Below, one piece after another: positions 24,039-35,998 of a stretch of 57,838 bases of DNA. Location of the stretch: positions 1-57,838 of the forward strand of contig JAQGBZ010000379.1 in the NCBI GenBank assembly GCA_034687125.1, given 5' to 3'. Source of the stretch: Neelides folsomi. Taxonomy: Eukaryota > Arthropoda > Collembola > Neelipleona > Neelidae. Position numbers and translations under genes: made by a program. Position 1 is the stretch's first letter; each line of letters starts with the position of its first letter. Below the pieces are notes generated by a model. That model worked only from the letters and a program-made list of their open reading frames with translations, searched no databases and was not told the origin of the DNA.

Positions 24039-27000
24039 TTAAAAAGAATTAAACAGTTTCTCGTAGTAACTTTCTCTCCATTCGACATTTTTTTGAATTT
24101 CATATAAGGCAGCAAGTAGGGAAGCGGACACCGAATTGAGTGTGTCCTTATTTTCGTTATAAAAATTTTCAAGCTGTTATAAAAATGGTCACACATTTTA
24201 TTATTTTCATTTTTGAAACTTTAAACGTATGTACTATGTAATTAAAATAATCATTTATGAACTTAAAATTATTAAATACTAATATTAATTTTATTTAATA
24301 ATATAGAGTATAAAGTATTTACCTGGGCATGTTCTGATGGTAAATTCCAATACTTTTTAATTTCTGTAACCATTGTAGTTACGGCATCATGAGTCTCATC
24401 AAGTCTTTAATTTAACACGTGTCAATTAGCAAAGTTATTACAAAATAAAATTATTCAAAAAAACTGTAAAAGTTTTATTAAAATATTTTATACTATTAAA
24501 ATTTTACTTACAATTTATAAAATTTTGAAAAATTTTCCGTAATAAATTTGTAAGTGATTGATCGAGCAAATGGATTGATTAAAAATCTCTGAAGAAACTT
24601 TAATTTATCGCCTTTTTCAATTATGGAGTTTTCTTCCAAAATTGAGTTTAGCATCCTAAATAGTTTGTAAAAAATTAATGTAATAAATATATTATATAAA
24701 AGAATAATGTAATCTTAAATTGTTCAATATATCGGCAATATACGTATTAATTGTTGTTTCGTTTTGAGAGCATGCTAAAGCATTAAGCATTCTGGTTTTT
24801 TCATTGACGATTCGTTCATTAACATATTGAGAAATTAGGAAATGATAAAAATCAGTTTCTCTTTTTGTAATAGCTGTACAATACACAATGCCTCTGATAT
24901 CCACTGGAATTCTGAATTTATATAATAAAAATTGTAAGATTGATTTTACGATATTTAATTAAATAGTTCCAGTAGTATAAAATTAAAAATTTATTCCAAG
25001 GCAAAACTTACCTGTTAATTGTTGTGGATTCCCAATCTGCAAAAAGTCTTACTGAATAATCAACACATTCTTTAGTGTCAAATTCACATGCGAAACGAAG
25101 AAGTTTCGATCTTAAAATGACTTTGGGCCCTTTTTCATTAAGTTGTTGTTCAAATCCAATGGCATTCAAAGCACCAATAACTTTTGGTCCAATAATATTC
25201 TAAAACATTTATAATAAATTTATCAACATTAAAATAATAATTTTGAGGTATTACAAGTATTTACTATTTTCTATTCACCTTGAAAATATCATATTCGCTT
25301 CTTGAGCTAGACATGTCATTAAATTTATTTAAATATACTATAGCCGAATTCCAAACAGAAAGTTCCGTTTCTTTTGACAAGAATTCGAGTATTTTAATAC
25401 CATTTTCAATTCCTATCACATCTAAAAAGGTTAAAAAATTATTATATATTATTAGTTCTTCCATACAAATAGTACTAATTGTAAATGTATATTTAACTTA
25501 TAGTACATGGTAGAGTATAGGTTTAATGTGATTTTAAATAAAATAAGTTTGATTTTAAAAAGTAAAAAATATTCGAACCGTTAAATGCTAATGCTAAGAA
25601 ATCATCCACCAATTGAGTTCTGGCAATAACACCAATAGCCTTATGATCCGTTTGAAGTTGATAAAAAATATTTTGACTCAATGTGTCATCATATTCAACT
25701 CTATAAAATCCTAAACAAAATTGTCAAAATTTAAATAATTATTAATGAAATAAAGATCAAATTTTTTTAATATTAAATACTTATTTCTTTATTTTGTGAT
25801 TAAATTTATAAACTAATCTTTTCATTTAAATATCATAAATACTTACCCGCTGCTTCTGGATTAACAATAACACAACTATTTGTTCTCACATGATTTATTG
25901 ATATCCCAACAAAATCTTTGGGAATCCAAAAAGTAGCTTGGTCATTGTTGAATTTTGGCTCATCTTGGGTTGATATTGAAATTGGGACCCACCACGAGTC
26001 CGTTGATGAGGAATTTAAATATTTTGACTAAATTAAATAAAAAAAATTTTCGTTTTAAATATCCTTCTATATGTAAATCAATCTATGTATTATCTGCATT
26101 AAAAGGAATGAGTTTAATTAATATTTAACATATCACTAGTTGTTTAAAATTGTATTTACTTGATAAATATTAATTTGATTCGGACCAGTAACTGTAACCC
26201 TTAAAAGTGGAAATCCTTCTTGGAAAGTCCAACTATCCATAATTTCTCTTACGGTAATTTTACCTACACCAACTTCAATTAATCCCGAATGATGACTAAT
26301 TGCATCAAATAGATCATTTTGTGTAACAGGCTGAAATTTCCTATAAAATTAATATAAAAAATTATAATAAGTAATAAATTAACATACATTTGTGTTGAAT
26401 AAAGATGATTTATGATAAAATAATACATTCGTGCAAGATAAGTGTTAAGTGCGTCCTTAAATACTTCTTCAGTCACAAAATTCTGAATCATTTTAAGCAA
26501 CGAAGCTCCTTTTTTATAAGCAATTGTATCATAAACTCCAGAAATTTGATTATGATCATTAACCGGAGAAGCAACAGCATGAGTATTTGGCCCAGCATCA
26601 AAATATAAAGCGTCTTGGTGTTCTTCATTCACAAATAACTTTTCTGGTTCGAAATCGTTATTGATTGGGTCGTAATTGAGATATGCCAAATAAGATGCGA
26701 ATCCTTCATTGAGCCAAACGGCGTTCCACCAATGACACGTCACCAAATTGCCAAACCATTGATGGGCAACTTCATGTCCAATGATTCCAGTAATTCTCCA
26801 ACGTTCCTCTTCAGTTGTTTCTCCATCAATGTAAATTAGCACGTTTTCACTATAAAATTAAAAAAAATCGTTTTAAAATTTCATTACCTGAATTATTGTA
26901 TTACTTGTAAGTTATCAATCCCCAATTTTCCATTGCACTGTAATAAAATTTTGGAAGGGCAATTGAATCAAGTTTTGTTAATTCGTAAGGATGGTTGAAA

Positions 27001-28672
27001 TATTCCTTGTAAAATAAAAGTGCGTTGATTGATAAATCTGTTGCATATTTTCCTCCGTTTTTGTCAATTAATTCTTTCCTTGCATGAACCTATCGTATAG
27101 ACATTACAAGTATAACAATAATTAAACTCAAATATTCCTAACATTAAGTAAAATGATTTTTTTGTTTAAATTACCTTTACTTCCGTATTCATGGTTTCCG
27201 ATGTTTCAGTATGAACGGCCAATTCAGATACTTCAAAGGCAAAAAGATATGTTGACATTTTAACAGAAAGGAAATATTCATCAGAAAACCATCCAAAAAA
27301 TAATGGGCTATAATAAATGGTCAAGCAATATTATTCCAAATTAAAATTAGATTTTAGACGAAGTAATAGTATGATATAATCAAATATATTGTAACGAAAA
27401 TTGATTAACTTATGTTTTTTACTCAGGTTTTGTTTCAAAAATCTCCATATTAGATCTTGACTTATATTTTTCAAGTCTATGAATTGTAACTTGAAAAGTG
27501 GCTTTATAAGAAGGTTCATCAAAGCACGGGTAAAGTCTTCTTGCGTTATGAGGAGCAAATAATGTTGTTGCAATATACCTTGAAACAATTATGAAAATTA
27601 AATAATTATGAAAATTGCCATAGAGAATGAAAATAAATACTAACTTTGTTTCCGTTCCTTCTACGTAGTCCAGTAAATATAATCCATCCAATCGATCTCG
27701 CCATATTTTAGCTACAAACAATACATAAATATCGTATTCTCTTCCTTCAATCAGAGGAAGAGCCATTTTTATTTTAAAAAAGTCAAATTCGGGTTCTAGG
27801 TTTAATGATTCGATTGTTAATCCAGTATTGGTGTAGTTATCGACAACCTTCAAATAATAATTTTTTTATTTAATAATTAATGCAGTTTCATTAGAATTTA
27901 GAATGCCATTTTTACTTTATCTTAAGTAGGCTACAGACAGGCCGGGGGAATGGGAGAATATTTAAATCGATTTGCGCAAGTCGAAACATTTTGGGGGATT
28001 TGAAGAAGAATTGGAGGAAAGGGAACTCCCTCGTACCCCGCACACAGAGCCGAGAGGAGGAAAGGAAACGGCAGTACGTTCTCCTTTCCTATCCTTTTCG
28101 TCATGGTCATTTGGATATGTTTTGGGGGGAAAGGGGTTTTGAAAATCTAGGAGTTTTGATTTCTCCTACTCTCCTCCGGGTCCACACACCGAAAATGGGA
28201 ATTGGGGATTTTTCTTCTCTCATTCCCATTTCCCCATTCCCCCGGCCTGTCTGTAGCCTCTTTTACAATACAGAATACATTTGCGTGTTAAGCATTTAAA
28301 TAATCTACAATTTAAATAAGTGTGTTAAATTGTATAAATTAGTTATTTAAGAAAATCTTTTACTCGAATAGAGTGCATATTTATTTCCAGCTCTGAAGAA
28401 TGAAGAATTATTTCATTGGTTACATTGGTGCATTGTACAGTAATTCTAACTGAGGAAGGGACTGAAAATTGAGCCCAACGCTCTCCATCATGTAAAATAG
28501 GCCGAAATTCCAACCAGTAACTTTTTGGAACGATATTTCCACTCAATCTGAATTCTTCATCGTCGAGTAAACCAGATTTTGAATATTTTGACTCTCCTGG
28601 TGTAATATGAATGTTCAAGATATAAAATAGTAAAAAGTAATTGGAAATTTTAAATAGAAACGTCAACGACAT
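24039..28672 (-). CDS. M1 family aminopeptidase (aminopeptidase N type)
   Basis: Fifteen exons: 28672-28364, 27847-27645, 27578-27423, 27307-27175, 27089-26905, 26849-26427, 26340-26160, 26027-25847, 25710-25579, 25421-25279, 25199-25012, 24911-24744, 24655-24512, 24404-24323, 24173-24039. They total 920 residues with every junction in frame. Order: signal peptide (FKISNYFLLFYILNIHI), N-terminal beta domain (PCFDEPSYKATFQVTI), exopeptidase motif FYYSAMENWGL, zinc site HEVAHQWFGN with the Glu in LNEGFASYL, then the ERAP1-C-like helical domain ending near the stop. It removes N-terminal amino acids from peptides. The GAMEN motif is SAMEN here, a substitution at its first residue. No transmembrane or GPI tail is visible, so the product may be secreted. 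A MITE sits in intron 1. Confidence 0.95.
27928..28259. mobile_element. MITE in aminopeptidase intron 1
   Basis: Terminal inverted repeats: AGGCTACAGACAGGCCGGGG at the left matches the minus-strand reading of the right end, and both continue GGAATGGG, giving about 28 bp of near-perfect match. The 332-bp interior is GC-richer than the intron and has purine-rich GGGAA stretches facing pyrimidine-rich ones near the other end. It has an open frame of about 100 codons with no protein similarity that I recognise. It lies entirely within the first intron (27848-28363). Target duplication is unclear. Confidence 0.75.
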
Positions 28673-30483
28673 TGTAAATGTTTTTTTGAATCACTCACTA
28701 CACTATATGAGAGAGTTTTAATTGAATGATTGATGAGTGGTTAAAATAATACATTACCGAATAATTTTATCTTTATTCTCCAACATTTTGATATCAATAC
28801 TTTTTAGATAAGATACGATTTTATAATTCGTTGGCCTGTTATCCGAACAATACTTAATTTAATAATGAAAAAATTATCTCACATGTTGATTAAAAAGAGA
28901 AAGAAGTATTAGTAGCTTTTTGTTAGTACCAACTACCAAGTGGAACAGTTTTTTTGTAATTCTGCAGAACTATTATCAATATGTTACTTTTAGTTTGTTT
29001 AAGATTCTTAAATATAATATATTTAATCGTTTGTTATCAACAGTCTATTAATAATATCTTAAACTGTTTGTTGGCTCTGCAGAATCAGATTAGGGTTTAG
29101 AGTACTTATGACGTTATGACATGACCAATCTATTTTAATTTAAAAGTTACATTTTACCAGTGCCTTTGTATACTATAGACTATGGTATAAAGGCATATCG
29201 GTACATTTTTGTGTATTAGTATATTAATTATATATTTAAAATATATGCTATAAATAAATTATATTGTAATGTAACATTTAATTTATGTGCACTTGTGCCT
29301 TATATTCTCGTTAAAATCACTAATTTTTACATAATTGGACACGGCACTTTTGAAGAAGATTTGATGTCTCCGCGTGGCTTGTCCAATCTAGTAACAATCT
29401 TAACTAACATTAAGAAATAGTGAGCTATCTAATAAGGTGTAGCTCACCTCTGCTCTTGAAGGGTGTCCGGACATTTGTACTTATTTACATTTACCATATT
29501 AGGGTGCTGGTATATACAGGTACAAATATTAGTATAGGTTCTATTCTATTATCCTTGGATATAGGTATAGTACATACTAGGAAATTTAATCGATAATTAT
29601 CATTATCGGTTTTATCGGTAATTTATCGTTTTTTTTGCTTTATCGTTTATCGAAAAATTATAGCCAATAAAATCGATAAAACCGATAATTGTATAAATTG
29701 TCATATTATTACGAAAATCTTCAAAATTTAATGAAATACTTTAATAAAATGTTAAATATATGCAATGAAGAGAATTGTGCTAGCTAAATGAAGCTTTAAC
29801 TGGTTGGAGAAGTCTTAATTAATGATTAAACGGTTCTCAAATTTAAAATATTGCTTATAAATCGAAAGCTCTAATTCACATAAAATCTTCATTATCTCTT
29901 ACTATTGAAGGTATGACTCAGTGATTAATCCAAATAAAAGACTCTGTAAAGTCCGACTATTTGATAAGGTTGACTCGACTTTCCCTTAATGTTTTAAAAT
30001 TTTAAAAACCCAAAATAAAACTCAATTATCATTTCATAACTGTCTTAACATTTTGAATACTTAAAAACTTGAGTCAAAGAGAATCAAATCTGATTACGCA
30101 GATGTTATACAAAATAATCTTATTTGCCTTTTGTCTTATTTATTGAGATATCCTTTAATTGTTGTAAAAGTTAAGAAATGTGCAATTTTTCCTATTTACA
30201 TAATCTTATAAAGTTTTATAAAATACGATTTATCGTTATTGTTTTAATTCACTATGTAAGTATTAGGAATGTTTTAACATTAAAGCATGTTGTTAATTAC
30301 TTAATTAATTTACTAAAGATAAAATATGGATAAACATTGTAGAATATTGTAGATTATTTTTCAATTTGTTCCAAAATTCCCAATAAATAAATTTCTTTTT
30401 TAATTTCCCAGATAAGATTAATTGAATTGATTGTCAATTGTATTTAATGTTGAAACCTTCAAGTTTTGAATCACTTCGATAAA
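28673..30483. other. Intergenic region with small palindromes
   Basis: Divergent promoters of the aminopeptidase and lipase genes flank this 1.8-kb gap. I find no exon. It holds a short hairpin near 29161-29194 (TGCCTTT facing AAAGGCA) and an inverted pair at 29602-29689. Confidence 0.45.
29602..29689. repeat. Inverted repeat with ATTATCGGTTTTATCG arms
   Basis: ATTATCGGTTTTATCG at 29602-29617 is perfectly mirrored by CGATAAAACCGATAAT at 29674-29689. The loop contains three more TTATCG units. It may be the core of a small foldback element or a cluster of binding sites. Confidence 0.6.
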
Positions 30484-33400
30484 ATGAAGATTATAATAAT
30501 TTTATTCGTTTTTTGCGCAGTTATTTCTTCGTCTTATTGTGTTCCATCAAAGAATAAAGACTTACTTTGGTTTCCCAATCCAAGGATCGAAGGAGGATTT
30601 ATCCCCGCACTCCTCAAGGGAAATGAAAGAACTCCAATCAACAATGATCCGTCTCAAGTTAAATTCTTCCTCTATACAAAGTAATAATTTGTTCATTTCT
30701 TAATAATTTATGAAAATTAAGAAAAGCATTAGTAGAAGCAAATGCAATTAATATCATCGTTTTAAAAGGGGAAACAAAGGAGCGCCAGATTTGATTTATA
30801 TTGATGATGTGGATTCTTTAAACAAATCTCATTTTATTAAAAATGCTCCTGTTAAAATTATGTCACATGGATTTGGAGGTTCTTACACTGATGGATTCCC
30901 ATCAAAAAGCAGAGCAAGTAATAAACGAATATATATATATATATATATATAATTTCTAAACTAACGAGTTAAATTTTTTATTTAACTCGTTAGTTAAAGT
31001 ATGGGTTTATATTATTTTGACATTATTTTGACATTGAATAATTAATATTGAGATTAAAAAATAAATAAAAACATAGTGAAATAGAGTACCTTTGACATAT
31101 AAAACTGAATATTGTGAGGATGCGCAGTCCCCACGACGGTTGGTGCTTTGCCTTGCATAATTAGAGCCGCCTGCATCTCTAATTATGCAGGGCATATGGC
31201 ATATACCTATGTACTTATATAGGTATTAAAAAGAAAAATATTTTGGGGCAATATTGTACAACACAGTAGCTCAATCTATGAAAATTTATTAGAACTATTC
31301 TATCAAGATTATTGACAGATTGAGCTACTATATTGTTCTCTAATATCCATCCCAAAATTAATAAATTGGAGATAAATCAGAAATTCTTAATATGTCATAA
31401 ATGTTAAAACGTGATAGAAAATTTAAGTAAAAACCAATTTTTATTTATATTCATCAAATTACAATAATATTTATATAACTAAAAGAATGCAGAAATTACA
31501 ATCGATGTTTAAATCGAGTTTTTCTAGTAATAAATGTCTACAAGGTAAAGATTACATTTTGACAGAAAAGATTTTATCTTTGTGTGTAATGATGACAATG
31601 GAGAGATGCATTTACATGGATAATACATTATGGCAAACGTTATTTAATTATCATGTCAAATTTTAGTGGAATTTTGGTCAAAGTTATTTAGGTAGGTATG
31701 TCATTGCTATTTATATTATAATGTCAGAGTTATTTATTCTTATGTCAAGCTTATTGGTATCCAAAAATTATTGCAGTTGAGACACTCAATAAATAATGTA
31801 TTGATTTGAGATATATTTAAAATATGCCTTTTTAGTTTATCTCGATCAAGAAGGCCCAGATATGAATATCATTTGCATTGATTGGGCTCCATTGGCCGTT
31901 TCCCCTTGGTATGCCTTTGCAGCAAATAACACTAAAATTGCTGGATTTCAATCAGCCAAATTGCTCCATTTCTTATTGAAACAAAATGTGACGAGAAATG
32001 AAGATATTCATTTTGTTGGTTTCTCACTTGGAGCTCACGTGGCCGGAAATTGTGGAATGGAATATGAAAAATTGACAAATATGAAACTTCCAAGAATCAC
32101 TGGTGATTTTATAATTGACAAGATATTGTCATATATTATTTATCTATGTACATATTTATAAAAAATCAATTTTATAATTTAATTATTTTTGATATGTATT
32201 TTAGGATTAGATGCAGCTTATCCTTTATTTGGTAAAATATTTTAACAAAATACAAAACGCGATGCCCTGGATTTGTTACTACTTTATTTTATCTTTCGGT
32301 TGTGGATATCTTTAGTGTTCTCGATATGCAGTTCTTTGCGATGGTGGATGAGGTAAAGTCTTCTACTCCAGGAAAAATAAAAACGATTAATCATCTCTTG
32401 GTCAACTGATTTCCAAATGCTAGTTTTTTAAATGCTCCATCGAGAGTAAATGCTCGGCAGGCCCATAATTTCTGTTTGAGATATCCGAAACCAAAGACGT
32501 CCATCGGAGATGCATCAAACGACTTCTTTGGGACTTCTGTCATAGGAATGATCCTAATTCCCAGTCTTCTTTTTAATTCTTCAGCGTAAGCAACCGCTGT
32601 TTGTTTAGATGTATGGGAAGTTGCCTGATCATGATGGATCACAACTTTCTTTGTCTCCCTTCCATACATTATCACGATTTCCCTTTCCAACGGTCTCAAA
32701 ACATTTTGAATATAAAATTGAGCGTTCATCTTTGTTTTGGGGAAGTACACCTCGACCACTCATTGCTCCAACGAGCATAAACTTTCTTCTAAAATTCTCC
32801 TTGCTCACAATCCAGGAGTCGGAAATTCGCGGTCCATTCGAAGTATAGCACACCTTATTTTTTCCGTTCCCGCAATCTTCAACACTTATCATTGCTTCAT
32901 CGATGGTAACCACAAATTCACTTTTCTTCCTCTTAAGGTAATTGTTTCGAAATTTCAGACAGGTTTCAATCCTGAAACAATAGAGTTTTTTCAAAAAAAC
33001 TGCAATAGGAAATATACAAAATTTTCTATACCGCTCATTGTTCTGACTTTCATTTTCATTCACTTTTTCTTAAAAGTACATACCTGATTTTTATATGTAT
33101 CTCTTTGAGATTGTGAGTTTTCTTTTTTTTTCTAATGCATTTCTTTAATTTTCTTTTAATAATACGATTGACGGTCGATTGGTTGAGATGAAGTCTTCGT
33201 GCCATATCTCGTTGACTTGGAGGATTTTTCATTGATGTAAACAGTTTCAATTTTCTCATGGCGGATGGGTTCACTTTTCTTGGCGTTTGCACAATTGGAG
33301 GAGTAGGAAGTCCTTGATTTTTCGCATTACTTCAAATTCCAATCTGATTCTTAATTCTTGAAATACTCATTATCGAAATATCGTATCCTATCTCTTTAAG

Positions 33401-34588
33401 TTTAGCTTGAATGTTTATTAATATTAATAAACTTAAATAGGCCTTCACCATGCCTTCTAACTCAGAATTAAATCGCTTGCCCATTATATTAAAAATCAGA
33501 CAAAACTTTTATTTTATCAATTATAACATATTAAATAGACAAAGTCATTTGGCGGTAAAAATTTGCATAATAACAAAAATATAATGTAAAGATGTCAGAG
33601 TCGTAACAAATCCAAGGCATCGCGTTTTGTAAACTTATAAATAAAATGAAGCAATAATTAATGAATTTAATATAAGTAAGTATATAGTAGATCTATACTA
33701 AATATAGTTACTTTTAAATAATTATTTGTAAGTCATTTTATTTTATATTTTTAATAAAGTAAAATGATTATAATTGAAGGAGAGAATGGTGAACACGGAT
33801 TTGATCAATTTCGAATTGATCCTACCGATGGAGTGTTTGTTGATGTAATTCACACTTCATCTGGTCATATTCTTGAAAGCGGACTTGGTTTTCCTTATTC
33901 AAGAGGACACGTCGATTTTTGGCCAAATGAAGGTCAGTGATAATATACCTTAATTATTACAATCAAATCTATAAAATGAAAATCTCACATTTGTAAATTA
34001 AATATTATTTACAATTAAATTAAATATAATATTTGGCAAGTAACTTGATTTTTTGCATTTTATATATTCTAGGGAAAAAACAGCCTGGTTGTGAAGGATC
34101 TGGGGATATTGTTGGTAATAAATCACATCACATGGCAATTTAATTGCATTACGAAATACTTCAAATTATAATGTTAAAAGGCGGGTGGATTAATTATATA
34201 TAATATTAAATACCCTATTTATTCTAGGATCATGTAGTCACGGTCGAGCACCTGCCTATTGGGAAGAATCAATTGACACAAATAAAGGATTTAATGCCTG
34301 CATTTGCAAAGATTGGGATGAGTTTAGCCACGGATTCTGTAAGTGTGACATCAAATCCCCAATGGGAGAAAAAACATCAGTAACGTAAGACCTTTTTTAA
34401 AATAATGTAAAAAATTATTTTACAATTTTTATGAGCTTTTTTCTAATAGTAAATTAATGAAAAATACCCATTACATTTACAGATTTTAAGATTATTACTT
34501 GAATTTTATAAGTTTCTTTAAACACAGGGCAATACATGGTGATTACTATCTTTATACAATGAGTGCCCCTCCATTTGCTCTTGGATGA
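30484..34588 (+). CDS. Secreted lipase of the pancreatic-lipase family
   Basis: Eight exons: 30484-30680, 30769-30917, 31836-32102, 32205-32231, 33780-33932, 34073-34114, 34228-34384, 34528-34588. They give 350 residues in one frame. The ATG at 30484 opens a signal peptide (MKIIIILFVFCAVISSSYC). Lipase landmarks follow: KIMSHGFGGSYTDG (oxyanion region), CIDWAPLA, the nucleophile elbow HFVGFSLGAHVAG, the Asp in TGLDAAYPLF, FVDVIHTSSG and the catalytic His in SCSHGRAPAYWEESI. The triad Ser-Asp-His is therefore intact. The family hydrolyses tri- and phospholipids, often in the gut. There is no C-terminal PLAT domain, as usual in arthropod members. Introns 2 and 4 are swollen by repeats, including a mariner-like element 19 bp downstream of exon 4. 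Splicing looks possible. Confidence 0.92.
30929..30951. repeat. AT dinucleotide microsatellite
   Basis: About eleven AT units right after exon 2 of the lipase gene. Confidence 0.85.
30959..30995. repeat. Perfect 16-bp stem hairpin
   Basis: AACTAACGAGTTAAAT (30959-30974), a loop of five T, then ATTTAACTCGTTAGTT. It lies in lipase intron 2 next to the AT microsatellite. It may be a transposon end or foldback. Confidence 0.7.
31150..31193. repeat. Hairpin with 17-bp near-perfect arms
   Basis: GCCTTGCATAATTAGAG and CTCTAATTATGCAGGGC pair at 16 of 17 positions around a 10-base loop. It lies in lipase intron 2, about 30 bp before dispersed repeat copy B, and could be one end of that element. Confidence 0.65.
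31224..31762 (+). repeat. Dispersed repeat, copy B
   Basis: This is the second copy of the repeat at 21391-21894, in the same orientation, inside lipase intron 2. Both copies start near TATTAAAAA and end near TTGGTATCC. It differs by several small insertions, including a GGAGAGATGC block near 31610 and a duplicated GTCAAA-type stretch near 31677. Confidence 0.75.
32251..33631 (-). mobile_element. Mariner-like transposon in lipase intron 4
   Basis: Terminal inverted repeats of about 28 bp: TACAAAACGCGATGCCCTGG at the left matches the minus-strand reading of the right end with one C/T difference, continuing ATTTGTTAC. TA flanks both ends, as expected for Tc1/mariner. At 1.38 kb it is full length for the group and carries a broken transposase on the minus strand, antisense to the lipase. 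The high similarity of its two ends suggests fairly recent insertion. Confidence 0.9.
32391..33484 (-). pseudogene. Mariner-like transposase, frameshifted
   Basis: From an ATG at 33484 (MGKRFNSELEGMVKAYLSLL) the minus strand encodes helix-turn-helix regions (SQRDMARRLHLNQSTVNRII), then the catalytic core across shifted frames: FVVTIDEAMISVED (first Asp), KKVVIHHDQATSHTS (second Asp) and FDASPMDVFGFGYLKQKL (third Asp). About 42 residues separate the last two Asp, longer than classic D34D mariners and closer to DD41D-type lineages. At least one stop after IKNQIGI and two frameshifts make it inactive. Confidence 0.88.
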
Positions 34589-35998
34589 ATATTTTATGCA
34601 ATAGATGCTGAGTAAAATTAAATTATGAATTAAAATGTATCATAAAGGAGATTAAAAAGTAATGTTGAAATCATTAAAGCCAAACATCATTATTTCTTGT
34701 CGTATCAGAAATGATTAGTTTGGGTAAATAGTAAGTGGTACCTATGGTACATGTCGGATGGGGTTAATTGGAGATTGGGTTTGGTATGGTGGACTTTTGG
34801 TTTAATAGACTCTAGGAACTTACTTTTAGATAGGGTAAGTAATGTAATTTATTTAAATGGATTTCAAATCTTCAGTTTAAAATAAATTACAGATCTAATA
34901 TTTATAAACAATTTTGTATTTATTGGGAAAATATAGATTACAGAGCAATTGAAATTGTATTGTGTATATATAAGCAATTTAAGTAGAAGTGTATTTTATC
35001 TAATATCAAATATCATTCCACATCACATTACCTAATTTTCAAATCATTACATCAAGCTCAAACTAAGCAAATATTAATTTAACTCGAACAATCAAATTAA
35101 ATTAAATTTTAAATTAAAACTAAATTTCTGATTAATTCTGATTTAATGTCATGTAAGGAATTTCAAACTAATATCATAATTTTATACTTATTGCATAAAA
35201 ACACTACATTAATTTATCTAATTCGGTGTAGATATAATGGGTTTTGATATTGGTGAAAATCCTGAATCCGCCACTGTCAATTGCTAACTACAATTAAAAA
35301 GTTTACCTTCTATCAAATTGTTGGCGTAATAAAGCCATAGAAATGGATATTAATGACTGAATGATGAATAGAATTTTGATTTAAGGTTAATACCTTGGTT
35401 AAATTGAACGGATAAAATGTCATTTAATATTTAGGATATTTCGGATTTCTTCGGATTTCGAAAATTGACAAAACACGAAATCAATAATATCACTAAATTA
35501 TTTAAAAGGCATTCTTCGTTTTGAATTTAAGTACCTTTGTACTTATGTATAAAAATATTTAAAGGTTAAATTAAAGTTAAATATAATTCAATGATTCCAC
35601 CCTTCGCCCTTCATACATCGGAAACTTTATGAAATATTCTAAATTTCTACAAGCCTTAAATTGAATATTAAGGGAAATAAATTTTTTAACCAAATGATTT
35701 ATCTCTGAAACTATATTTCAATTTAGTGTTATAAGTATAAAGTTGCAAGGTATCAATAATAAATAATATATTTTACAAAATTACAGTATATTTGTATTGA
35801 TCCATAATACTAACATGTATTAGGGCTTGAATCAAGACTTTAATAAAAATCATAAACCTCATAGAATTTGTGACCACTACCTCAACATATAATAAATAAA
35901 TTTGGAATTTTTTTTATTGAATATTTTTTTATTATTTTTTATCTTATAGATTTGGAACGACTGGATAATTAATTGAAACTTGACAAATTCGTTCTAAA
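34589..35998. other. Intergenic spacer
   Basis: A 1.4-kb AT-rich gap between the lipase and the gustatory receptor. No exon, RNA gene or clear repeat was recognised. Confidence 0.45.

Noticed and set aside
27991..28299. 102-codon open frame on the plus strand
   Set aside because: It lies in the GC-rich MITE of aminopeptidase intron 1 and has low-complexity composition with no protein similarity.
29338..29475. Possible element with GGACAC ends (TTGGACACGGCACTTTTG and a minus-strand GGACACCCTTCAAG)
   Set aside because: The match between ends is only partial, and no target duplication or second copy was found.
30929..31193. Clustered hairpins as a possible CRISPR array or RNA gene
   Set aside because: The sequences are unrelated to each other, there are no equal spacers, and the context is an animal intron.
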